Shown here one piece after another: positions 25,254-32,510 of a stretch of 64,000 bases of DNA. How positions within the stretch are numbered: position 1 is the stretch's first letter; every line of letters begins with the position of its first letter. A program made the position numbers and the translations under genes. This DNA comes from Moorella glycerini (GTDB lineage: Bacteria > Bacillota > DSM-521 > Neomoorellales > Neomoorellaceae): contig NZ_CP046244.1 of assembly GCF_009735625.1 (NCBI RefSeq), positions 2,108,001 through 2,172,000 of the forward strand. Reading direction: 5' to 3'. Under the pieces are notes generated by a model, which had not been told where the DNA came from, made no database searches, and worked only from the letters and a program-made list of their open reading frames with translations.

Positions 25254-26192
25254 ATGTTAAAAGCCAGGGGCCTTTTAGCCCGGGTAGCTGTGCTGGTTCT
25301 GGCGTTTTTCCTTGTGTTGCCTGCCTGGGCAAAGGCTCAAGAAAATCAATTGAGCTCGCAGAGCCAGGTGCAGCTCGAAGCCGCTGAGCAAAACCAGGAT
25401 CAGGTTGCTGACCAGAACCAGGAGAGGGAACGCGAGCGGGAACACCTGAAAGGCCAGCGCGGTAAAAGCGTGGCGGAGCATGTTTATAAAGGCGTGGCCA
25501 ATGCCCTGTTGCATGTGAAAAATCCCGTAGCGCGAGCTGCCCTGACGGCGATCCTGGAGGGGAAGAGCGTAGCGGAAGCAGTTTATGAAGCTAAGGCGCA
25601 GCTGCTCTCCTTGAAGGACGCGGACGAGGTTGCTAGCGTGACGGAGCAACTGGAAAGTGCCGTGGAAGCAGACAAGGCCCTTGATGCTAGCACGCGGGCT
25701 CAATTAAAGAAGCAACTGGGCGTGATGTACTTGAAAGGCGGCAAATTTAAAAAGGCGCGGGAATTACTGGAGGCCGTGCTGGAGCAGGAGCCTAACGATG
25801 AAGAGGCTTACAAGCAATTAGATCAGGCTTTTGCAGCGAGCGGGGAGTTGCAGGTAAAGGTTTTTGTCAAAGGGAAGGGTCTGCAATTTGATGTTCCTCC
25901 CCGGATTGAAAACGACCGGGTGTTGATACCGGTACGGTTCCTGGCTGAGGGACTGGGTGCAACTGTAAACTATGATAATGGTGAAGTAATTATTAAAAAC
26001 AGGGGCTCTACCATTCGCCTGGTAATAGGGAGCAATAAAGCCCTGGTAGATGGCGTAACAGTTAACCTGGATGTGCCGGCCCAGGTGGTTGATGGGCGGA
26101 CCCTCGTACCCTTAAGATTTGTCAGCGAGAAATTTAAGGCTAAAGTAGACTATTTTGGCGGCAGCAACCTGGTGGCCGTGCAGCCCTTGTAA
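25254..26192 (+). CDS. Secreted copper-amine-oxidase-type stalk domain protein (copy 1)
   Basis: 312 aa from ATG 25254 after GGGAGGG. A signal peptide is clear (LLARVAVLVLAFFLVLPAWA, cleavage after AKA). Then follow a Glu/Arg/Gln-rich helix (NQEREREREHLKGQ), a helical TPR-like part (LGVMYLKGGKFKKARELLEA) and a C-terminal Cu_amine_oxidN1 domain: PPRIENDRVLIPVRFLAEGL GATVNY...DGRTLVPLRFVSEKF. Such domains are cell-wall stalks, not enzymes. The paralogue at 30204 shares sequence, leader and terminator, so the whole unit was duplicated. Confidence 0.88.
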   Translation: MLKARGLLARVAVLVLAFFLVLPAWAKAQENQLSSQSQVQLEAAEQNQDQVADQNQEREREREHLKGQRGKSVAEHVYKGVANALLHVKNPVARAALTAILEGKSVAEAVYEAKAQLLSLKDADEVASVTEQLESAVEADKALDASTRAQLKKQLGVMYLKGGKFKKARELLEAVLEQEPNDEEAYKQLDQAFAASGELQVKVFVKGKGLQFDVPPRIENDRVLIPVRFLAEGLGATVNYDNGEVIIKNRGSTIRLVIGSNKALVDGVTVNLDVPAQVVDGRTLVPLRFVSEKFKAKVDYFGGSNLVAVQPL

Positions 26193-26217
26193 GGCATAGG
26201 GAAAGTAATTGATGGGG

Positions 26218-26247
26218 AGCCTCGCCTGGCAGCGGGGCTTTTTTTTA
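26218..26247 (+). terminator. Terminator of stalk-domain gene copy 1
   Basis: AGCCTCGC, loop CTGGCA, GCGGGGCT, then eight T. The same hairpin follows copy 2 at 31222. Confidence 0.88.
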
Positions 26248-26310
26248 TTCACCCCCCTCACTGGAGCCATTAGTGAAATTCACCTTATCCCTCTTACAGG
26301 CGCGCTTACA

Positions 26311-27174
26311 ATGTCAGGGCCATATCCTTACGTTATTGCAACGTCCCCGGGGCGTCGCACAGTAGATATAAAATCGGTTAAATATAAATTGCTGGAGGAT
26401 CTGGCCGGTTACCGTACCAACCTGCGTTTGCTGGACGGCAGGGTCGTTAATTCTGCCGAACTGCCGGGGATGGGAGAAGCGGCTTTCAGCTCCGAACAAT
26501 GGCAAAAGTTCCAGGAGTTCAAGGAACAACTTGCCAGATATGAAACGCAAATCAGACTGCCTGACGGTACCCTGCTGCCTACCGCCGATTTAACTATAAA
26601 AGGAAAGGCAATATTAACGGCCGACCAGCTCAAGGCATGGATGGCCAGGGAGACGCCGCGTATAGCCGAGAAAATGAAACAGGAATACGGCCGGGAAATG
26701 TTACCTGTTCCCGATGTGGCCGAGCTGTATCTAAAGATCGGCACCGAGTACGGTATCCGGGGTGATGTGGCTTTTGCCCAGGCTGTGAAAGAAACTAATT
26801 ATTTCCAGTTTACCGGCAGCGTCAAACCTTTTCAAAACAACTACTGCGGTTTATGGGCTACCAGCCAGCCTTTAACCGGCCAGGAGTCTTTAAACGCTGC
26901 CGATCCAGCCGGGGTGCGTCTTGTACCCGGATTTTACGGCGCTTTCTTCGCTTCGCCCGAAATAGGGGTTGAAGCCCATATCCAGCACCTGTATGCCTAT
27001 GCTACCACTGACCCGCTGCCGCGCGGGAAAAAACTGTATGATCCTCGTTTTAACCTGGTGCAGCGGGGTTCCGCCCGGACCTGGGTGGAGCTTAATGCCC
27101 GCTGGGCGGTTCCGGGAACAACTTACGGGCAAAGCATCATTCAAGACTACTGGCTGAAAGCCGTCTCTAAGTAG
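26311..27174 (+). CDS. Glucosaminidase-domain protein (peptidoglycan hydrolase-like)
   Basis: 287 aa from ATG 26311. The frame is open to 26209, but that would place the start inside the preceding terminator. The N-terminal half is a helical region with two similar segments (LRLLDGRVVNSAELPGMGEA and IRLPDGTLLPTADLTIKGKA), possibly binding repeats. The C-terminal half is a glucosaminidase domain: YGIRGDVAFAQAVKETNYFQ with the likely catalytic Glu, FQNNYCGLWATSQ, and GVEAHIQHLYAYATTD. No signal peptide from this start, so export is unclear. It would cleave cell-wall glycan. Confidence 0.75.
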   Translation: MSGPYPYVIATSPGRRTVDIKSVKYKLLEDLAGYRTNLRLLDGRVVNSAELPGMGEAAFSSEQWQKFQEFKEQLARYETQIRLPDGTLLPTADLTIKGKAILTADQLKAWMARETPRIAEKMKQEYGREMLPVPDVAELYLKIGTEYGIRGDVAFAQAVKETNYFQFTGSVKPFQNNYCGLWATSQPLTGQESLNAADPAGVRLVPGFYGAFFASPEIGVEAHIQHLYAYATTDPLPRGKKLYDPRFNLVQRGSARTWVELNARWAVPGTTYGQSIIQDYWLKAVSK

Positions 27175-27226
27175 GGACATGGACAGGAATATGGGGTTTG
27201 CAAAATGGTCGAAATGGTACGCTTAC

Positions 27227-27272
27227 AACCCTGCTTAAAATCCGGCAACCCTGCTTAAAACCCTGCTTAAAA
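27227..27272. repeat. Three copies of a 14-base direct repeat
   Basis: AACCCTGCTTAAAA at 27227-27240, 27247-27260 and 27259-27272 (the last two share two bases). They lie in the 386-base gap after the glucosaminidase gene; no role is evident. Confidence 0.85.
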
Positions 27273-27379
27273 CCCGGCCGTTTCTCCCCGGCAAAACATT
27301 CAACATTAAGGCACATCGTCACTGCGGATAAGGCTGAGATTCCCCTGGTGCATCCTCACCAAAATTGTTCAAGGTTAAG

Positions 27380-27404
27380 GGGCGCGTTTGGGCGCCCTTT
27401 TCTT
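27380..27404 (+). terminator. Rho-independent terminator
   Basis: GGGCGC, loop GTTTGG, GCGCCC, then TTTTCTT. About 200 bases after the glucosaminidase stop. Confidence 0.75.
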
Positions 27405-27560
27405 ATCGTTTCAGCTTTATGATACACAGTGTATATCGACGTGAGATGCGTGTACATGCACGGGAGTTTTGATGGACAGGTTTGTGTTGACAGGCAAAAA
27501 ACGCCATGATATACTGGCTTAGATAAAGAAAAATCGAAAATTGCAAAAGGGGCGATAACA

Positions 27561-28127
27561 ATGGAGTTGTACCTAAAGATTATAACGCGTCGCTGCAAAG
27601 TAGTATTGAAAGGAGACGGCGAGCTTATAAAAGAAATCCTGGAACGCAGGCTCTATGAAGGCGTGCTGGCGGAAAGCGATGCCGGAACCTTGGTTGAGGA
27701 AGGAAACGCCGGTTTTGAAGCGTTGGAAGCCATCGACAGGAACGACGACGTTCCCGTTGCGGAAGCAGCGGAAAAACAGGCGGAAGAAAACAAAAGCAGC
27801 GATACCTCGGCAACAGATAAGATGGAGGCTAAAGGGGAAAAACAGATCACGCTGCCAGAACTGCGTAGCCGCGCCAGTGTGACTAATAATAAAGAGCTGG
27901 TTACCCTGGTGGTATATTACGGCGATTATTACCGCGGGCAGGCACCGAACACCGAAGAGGTGCGCCGCATGCTCAGGGAGGAACTGCGCGAGAAATCAAA
28001 GACCGTGAATGCGGTCAGCACGTACCTGCAGCGGGCCAGAAAAGAGGGCTGGATAGATCAGGAGGGGAAAAAATGGCGGATGACCTCGACCGGGATCCAA
28101 AGAGTTAAAACTTGGCTGGCGGAGTGA
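27561..28127 (+). CDS. Unknown protein, 188 aa, with a possible C-terminal winged helix
   Basis: ATG 27561 after AAAAGGGGCGATAACA. The N-terminal 30 residues form a strand-helix unit (LYLKIITRRCKVVLKGDGEL). A long acidic, Ala/Glu-rich linker covers about residues 40-95. The C-terminal 80 residues (YYRGQAPNTEEVRRMLREEL...STYLQRARKEGWIDQEGKKW) look like a winged helix with a beta wing. I do not recognise the family. A DNA-binding role is a guess from the C-terminus. Confidence 0.55.
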   Translation: MELYLKIITRRCKVVLKGDGELIKEILERRLYEGVLAESDAGTLVEEGNAGFEALEAIDRNDDVPVAEAAEKQAEENKSSDTSATDKMEAKGEKQITLPELRSRASVTNNKELVTLVVYYGDYYRGQAPNTEEVRRMLREELREKSKTVNAVSTYLQRARKEGWIDQEGKKWRMTSTGIQRVKTWLAE

Positions 28128-28490
28128 CTGCTCCGGCGGGGCCTAAACAGCTAAACCTGTTTCACCAACGGGGCGTGCCTGCAAGGCAAGGGGCGTAGCG
28201 GGTGGATTTTTTCGATGGTGGCTGCGGCAAGGGACAACCCGTCGAACAGGGGCGGCTAGGGGTCGGTCAGGTTTTGATTTAACGCAAGCAATACAGAAAA
28301 CAAATATTGCAACTTGTATTATATAACCTGCCTAACATTTTCGTTAGGTACTCAAAAGCAAAAGAAATTGGCCGTTAGCGACTGGAATAGGGCGGCGAGT
28401 TCGCGTTATTGGGCGGAAACAGCATTTGACCAGGATATTTCCGCGTGGGATAATGGTTTTAACAAAATTGGGAAGAGGAGGAACGGGAAA
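28128..28490. other. Non-coding stretch of 360 bases upstream of the ComK-like gene
   Basis: Contains a small hairpin AAACAG-CTAAAC-CTGTTT (28145-28162) and a GC-rich part to about 28270, then AT-rich sequence. No known riboswitch pattern could be fixed. A GAGGAGG site ends it. Confidence 0.4.
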
Positions 28491-29009
28491 ATGCATGGCT
28501 TACTGCCGTGGCTGCGCGACTGTGAACTCGCCAAGCTGGTATGTGCGATCCCTGTTTACGGCACTGACGGCGGTAATTATACGGAGCTGTGGTTTGAAGA
28601 CGGCCGCAGGGTGGTGGTAAACAACCGTTTGAGAACGGTCATCGGCTGGATGGCGCGCTTTTTCGGCGTCGATGTCGACCAGGAAGATGCGGTGTGGCAC
28701 CGCGAAGCAAAAAAGAGCCATTCAAATTACAGCCACAGGAACCGTCCCCTGGCGTTAATTCCCAGCATCATTCTGGTCCCGGTAGCGGTCCGAAAACCCC
28801 AGTATCGCGATCATGGCGGCGTCGGCTACGTGGTTCGGCAAAAAATCCTCGGCTGGGAAAAATATGAAGGCGGAGAATACCGCAGCCGGCTTTTCCTTGC
28901 CGGCGGGCAGATCCTTTTCTGCCTGCATAACGATAGAACGTTGACATACAGAATAACCCTTGCGGATAGAATTGGCAGGCGTTATCAAGAAATCGTGACG
29001 GCGTTGTAA
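28491..29009 (+). CDS. ComK-like protein (tentative)
   Basis: 172 aa from ATG 28491 with AAGAGGAGGAACGGGAAA upstream; the frame is open 59 codons further up but without a ribosome site. The order of blocks resembles competence regulator ComK: NRLRTVIGWMARFFGVDVDQ, then RPLALIPSIILVPVAVRKPQ, then GGVGYVVRQKILGW and LFLAGGQILFCLHNDRTLTY. ComK binds AT-rich DNA and drives competence in bacilli. The likeness is by eye and overall identity is low, so a different role is quite possible. Confidence 0.45.
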   Translation: MHGLLPWLRDCELAKLVCAIPVYGTDGGNYTELWFEDGRRVVVNNRLRTVIGWMARFFGVDVDQEDAVWHREAKKSHSNYSHRNRPLALIPSIILVPVAVRKPQYRDHGGVGYVVRQKILGWEKYEGGEYRSRLFLAGGQILFCLHNDRTLTYRITLADRIGRRYQEIVTAL

Positions 29010-29319
29010 ACTTCTACACACCAATCCACATTGAAAACAAAGAGCGTATTACACATAATGATCTTGAGTGGAATAAATATTTATTTGTATAGATTATGTA
29101 ATAGTAGTTAAACAACTAATTAACTAGTATTTTAACGCAACGTAAACAAAAAGGCAACATAATAAGTCGATTAGATATAAGCGAGGTATTGTGCAAAAAA
29201 TAGATTGCAATGTTGGTTAGAAAACATAACATGGTACCGGCCCTGCCAGTACCCTGCTCATGCTAACCGTCCTCGAACGTTTCTAAAAATATACCGAGAG
29301 GAGACTCTGCCGGCGAATT
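29010..29319. other. AT-rich 310-base intergenic region upstream of the Wzz-like gene
   Basis: No frame with a ribosome site. Several TATA-like stretches (for example 29086-29120) could hold the promoter of the Wzz-like gene, but I cannot fix one. GAGAGGAG lies 20 bases before the ATG at 29320. Confidence 0.4.
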
Positions 29320-30150
29320 ATGAATGGATCATTATCTCCTGAACCTACGCTGCCGTATCAAGACGAAATTGATTTAAGGGAAATACTGCTGGTCCTGTGG
29401 CGCCAGCGGTGGTTGATTATTCTCATTACCCTCGCCGCCGTTCTGATTTCTGTCCTTGCCGGTATAATTTTGCCTCCCGCTTATCGAGTAGAAGCACTGA
29501 TAGAATTGGAAAGGGTAGATACCAGAACGTCGCAGCAAAATGAAGCTAAAGCTATACTTGAGAGCCAGACCCTATTAACTTCGGCCCTGGAGCAGATGGC
29601 CATACCTGCTGACCCCAGGAGCTTTAAAGCCCGGGGAGAAGTGATTAAAGATACTGAATACCTCAGGTTTTCCTTGGAGGGGCAGGACGCCCGGCAGGTC
29701 ACCAACGTTGCTGCTAAAATGTTGACTCTTTTTATTGAGCAGCGGAATAAAGTTTATGAGGAACACCGGGCGCCGCTGGAAAAAGAGCTACATAAAATCA
29801 GCCGCGACCTGGAACAATCCAGTACCGACAGGGAAAAAATTAATGAGCTTATTGCCGTCCTGGAAAAGGCGCCTTTAAACGAGGTTGAGCAGAAGCTTTA
29901 TGCCCTGCAACTGGCCCAGTTGCAGGGGATCCAGGCCCAGGAAAAGGTTGGACTGACAGGACAGTACCTTTCCCTCCAGGACAAACTGGCCGCCATGCAC
30001 CCGGCAAAAATCGTTGATGATCTCAGCGAGCCGGAAAAGGTCAGGCCCCGCCTGCTGCTCAACGCTGCCGTGGCCCTGGTCCTGGGTCTAATGGCAGGTA
30101 TTTTCCTTGCATTGGGCCGCAACTGGCTGGCAGGACCCTCCCAAAAATAA
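29320..30150 (+). CDS. Wzz/chain-length-determinant-type membrane protein
   Basis: 276 aa. The N-terminus IDLREILLVLWRQRWLIILI is the usual Wzz start, with a first membrane helix at about residues 30-52 followed by the PP.Y motif (ILPPAYRVEALIEL). A long periplasm-type coiled coil (residues 130-225) ends in a second membrane helix (LLLNAAVALVLGLMAGIFLA). Such proteins set polysaccharide chain length. It is the only intact surface-polysaccharide gene here and stands alone; the galE and CapD remnants suggest the rest of the locus is lost. Its last 30 bases recur in the recombinant join at 25170. Confidence 0.85.
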   Translation: MNGSLSPEPTLPYQDEIDLREILLVLWRQRWLIILITLAAVLISVLAGIILPPAYRVEALIELERVDTRTSQQNEAKAILESQTLLTSALEQMAIPADPRSFKARGEVIKDTEYLRFSLEGQDARQVTNVAAKMLTLFIEQRNKVYEEHRAPLEKELHKISRDLEQSSTDREKINELIAVLEKAPLNEVEQKLYALQLAQLQGIQAQEKVGLTGQYLSLQDKLAAMHPAKIVDDLSEPEKVRPRLLLNAAVALVLGLMAGIFLALGRNWLAGPSQK

Positions 30151-30203
30151 ACACCAGGACGAAACATATGGTGAAACCTTAAAAGAAACTGGGAGGGGTC
30201 AAT

Positions 30204-31151
30204 ATGCAGGAAGGCAAACGGTTGGTAGCGCTGGTAGCTGGATTGGTTCTGGTGTTTTCCTTTATCTTGCCCGCCTGGGCCAGGGCCGGTGAAGAAAAGC
30301 GCTGGACCCGGGAGCACGAGGTGGCACTGGAAGCCGGATTGCCAGGCGCCGGGCAGGTTCCTGTACAGGACCAGGAAAGGGAAAGGGAGCGCGAGAGGGA
30401 ACAGCTGAAACTCCAGGACGGTAAAAGTGTTGCGGAGCATGTTTATAAAGGCGTCGAGAATGCCCTCATGCATGTGAAAAATCCCGTAGCGCGGGCTGCC
30501 TTGACGGCGATCCTGGAGGGGAAGAGTGTAGCGGAAGCAGTTTATGAAGCCAGGGCGCAGTTGTCCTCCTGGCAGGATGCGGACGAGATTGCCAGCGTGA
30601 CGGAGCAGCTGGAAAGTGCCGTGGAAGCAGACACGACCCTTGATGCCGGTACCAGGACGCAATTAAAGAAACACCTGGGTGTGATGTACTTAAAGGCCGG
30701 CAAGTTTAAAAATGCCCGGGAATTACTGGAGACCGTCCTGGAGCAGGAGCCTGGTGACGAAGAGGCTTACCGGCAGTTAGACCAGGCTTATGCGGCCAGC
30801 GGGGACTTGCAGGTAAAGGTTTTTGTCAAAGGGAAGGCCCTGCAATTTGATGTTCCTCCCCGGATGGAAAACGACCGGGTGTTGATACCTGTGCGGTTCC
30901 TGGCCGAGAACCTTGGCGCGACTGTTAATTATGACAACGGCGAAGTAATAATAAAAAACCAGGGCTCCACCATTCGCCTGGTTATAGGAAGCAATAAAGC
31001 CCTGGTAGATGGCGTAACGGTTGACCTGGATGTCCCGGCCCAGGTGGTTGATGGGCGGACCCTCGTACCCTTAAGATTTGTGAGCGAGAAATTTAAGGCT
31101 AAAGTAGACTATTTTGGCGGCAGCAACCTGGTGGCCGTGCAGCCTTTATAA
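30204..31151 (+). CDS. Secreted copper-amine-oxidase-type stalk domain protein (copy 2)
   Basis: 315 aa from ATG 30204 after GGGAGGGG. Signal peptide VALVAGLVLVFSFILPAWARA, then a charged REREREREQL helix, the conserved SVAEHVYKGVENALMHVKNP block, a TPR-like part and a C-terminal Cu_amine_oxidN1 domain (ENDRVLIPVRFLAENLGATV, DGRTLVPLRFVSEKFKAKVD). The C-terminal two thirds is almost identical to copy 1; the secretion signal and linker differ more. It sits 53 bases after the Wzz-like gene, the likely original position of the unit. Confidence 0.88.
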   Translation: MQEGKRLVALVAGLVLVFSFILPAWARAGEEKRWTREHEVALEAGLPGAGQVPVQDQEREREREREQLKLQDGKSVAEHVYKGVENALMHVKNPVARAALTAILEGKSVAEAVYEARAQLSSWQDADEIASVTEQLESAVEADTTLDAGTRTQLKKHLGVMYLKAGKFKNARELLETVLEQEPGDEEAYRQLDQAYAASGDLQVKVFVKGKALQFDVPPRMENDRVLIPVRFLAENLGATVNYDNGEVIIKNQGSTIRLVIGSNKALVDGVTVDLDVPAQVVDGRTLVPLRFVSEKFKAKVDYFGGSNLVAVQPL

Positions 31152-31221
31152 ACATTACTGCCGGCGCGGCACTGGTAGAAGGATAAAAATGGTAATTGTT
31201 GCGCTATTTTCATAGCAGGGG

Positions 31222-31250
31222 AGCCTCGCCTGGCAGCGGGGCTCTTTTTA
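31222..31250 (+). terminator. Terminator of stalk-domain gene copy 2
   Basis: AGCCTCGC, loop CTGGCA, GCGGGGCT, then CTTTTTATTT, the same stem and loop as at 26218. Confidence 0.88.
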
Positions 31251-31259
31251 TTTAACCCC

Positions 31260-31288
31260 TTAACTTCTCTCGCCGTATATGCTATATT
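31260..31288 (+). promoter_or_regulatory. Promoter of the dehydratase/methionine-salvage operon
   Basis: TTAACT (31260-31265), 17 bases, TATATT (31283-31288). It lies directly behind the stalk-gene terminator and points to a leader of about 165 bases. Spacing is ideal for the housekeeping sigma factor. Confidence 0.6.
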
Positions 31289-31311
31289 GTCTGTATCAAA
31301 AGAAAACCATG

Positions 31312-31351
31312 GGATTCTCCCCACCGGCAGGTACCCCGAGTTTGAGAATCC
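31312..31351 (+). promoter_or_regulatory. Hairpin in the operon leader
   Basis: GGATTCTC (31312-31319) and GAGAATCC (31344-31351) form a perfect 8-base stem enclosing a CCGGCAGGTACCCC region. It ends just before the ribosome site of the leader peptide. No known riboswitch could be matched. Confidence 0.5.
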
Positions 31352-31361
31352 GGAAGACACC

Positions 31362-31454
31362 ATGGCCTGGGTAGAAGATGGAAACCTGTTCCTTGCTCTG
31401 GCCGGGGGCGGTTTTGTTTTAAGGTGCTGCTGCGAAAAGTGTTATATCGGGTGA
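31362..31454 (+). CDS. Candidate cysteine-rich leader peptide, 30 aa
   Basis: ATG 31362 with GGAAG six bases upstream. It encodes a short peptide ending LRCCCEKCYIG: three consecutive TGC codons, then Glu-Lys and another Cys codon. The TGA (31452-31454) is five bases before the ATG of the first dehydratase gene, and that gene's weak ribosome site (GGGTGA) lies within the last codons. Slow reading of the Cys codons would therefore change access to the operon start, as in cysteine-responsive leader peptides of mycobacteria. The peptide and its function are inferred; it could also be a gene scrap. Confidence 0.4.
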   Translation: MAWVEDGNLFLALAGGGFVLRCCCEKCYIG

Positions 31455-31459
31455 AATAA

Positions 31460-32500
31460 ATGGGTGCTTTGATCGGCTGGTTCTGCCATTATACGCCGGT
31501 AGAAATTATTACGGCCCTGGGATTTACACCTTACCGCCTTTTGGGCAGGGAGGGCAATACCCCGCGGGCTGATACATACCTGGTGGGCAACCTCTGCCCT
31601 TACGTCAAAAGCTGCCTGGAAACAGCCATCAGGCAGGAATTGCCGCCCCTGGCCGGCACAGTTATAGCCCGCTCCTGCAATGCCATGATCCACCTGGCCA
31701 GCACCTGGCCCCGTTATGGTGGCCGGGGAGCAACGTTGGTTCTGGACGTCCCCAGGCGGCTGGACGAAGAGGCGGTCCTCTACTACAGCCAGGATTTACG
31801 CCGGCTGGCAGGAGAACTGGCCCGGCTGGGTGAGCGGCAGTTAGAGGACAGCCTCTTGTGGCAGGCGATCGATGCCTGGGAAGAGCAGCGGTCTTGCTGG
31901 CGTGGGCTCCTGGCTGCCCGGGCGCGGGGAGAAATTTGCTTAAGCGGGAGTGACGTCATGGCCTGGCTGGACGGGTGGCAGACCGGCATGACGGCGGCCG
32001 GCCGGGATAAAGGGCAGGCCGGGAGCGCTACCATAGAGCAGCGGTCCCGGCCGGATTTCCGGGGGCGGCCGCGCCTGATGCTGGCAGGCAGCATTCTCCC
32101 GGCTGAACTACCTGCCTTGGTTGAAGAATGGGGGGGCTGGCCTGTTTGCGAAGACGCCTGCAACGGGCGGCGTTTCTTGCTGGCGGAGGTGGCGCGGGAA
32201 ACGGGGGACCCTTACCTGCACCTGGCCCGGCTCTACCTGGGAGGACCGCCCTGCCCCCGCATGGTTGCCGATCAAACCCGGCGGCAGCAGTACTGGGCCG
32301 GTGTGGTTAATGATTACCAGATCGATGGGGTAATTTATCACGTTATGAAATTTTGCGACGCGGCCATCTACGACTTCCGCGCCATGAAGGATTTTTGCGA
32401 CCGGAGGGGCCTGCCGCTGTTACGGCTCGACGGGGACTATACCGGCGGTGGTCGTGGCCAGTGGCAAACGCGGGTGGAAGCTTTCTTAGAAATGTTTTGA
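31460..32500 (+). CDS. 2-hydroxyacyl-CoA dehydratase/benzoyl-CoA reductase family subunit (short)
   Basis: 346 aa, PF06050 family. Likely [4Fe-4S] cysteine ligands are in the usual places: IGWFCHYTPVEIITALGF, NLCPYVKSCLE, RSCNAMIHL and YHVMKFCDAA near the end. It opens a run of seven genes with gaps of 10-53 bases. Family members accept ATP-activated low-potential electrons and perform difficult eliminations or reductions. The substrate here is unknown: no CoA-transferase or acyl-CoA dehydrogenase lies nearby, and the downstream genes handle methylthio and adenosyl compounds. Confidence 0.85.
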   Translation: MGALIGWFCHYTPVEIITALGFTPYRLLGREGNTPRADTYLVGNLCPYVKSCLETAIRQELPPLAGTVIARSCNAMIHLASTWPRYGGRGATLVLDVPRRLDEEAVLYYSQDLRRLAGELARLGERQLEDSLLWQAIDAWEEQRSCWRGLLAARARGEICLSGSDVMAWLDGWQTGMTAAGRDKGQAGSATIEQRSRPDFRGRPRLMLAGSILPAELPALVEEWGGWPVCEDACNGRRFLLAEVARETGDPYLHLARLYLGGPPCPRMVADQTRRQQYWAGVVNDYQIDGVIYHVMKFCDAAIYDFRAMKDFCDRRGLPLLRLDGDYTGGGRGQWQTRVEAFLEMF

Positions 32501-32510
32501 GGTACGGCTT

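Noticed and set aside
31290-31460. SAM or SAH riboswitch before the methionine-salvage operon
   Set aside because: None of the conserved S-box or SAH aptamer segments could be found in the 165-base leader, which is also short for these classes with an expression platform.
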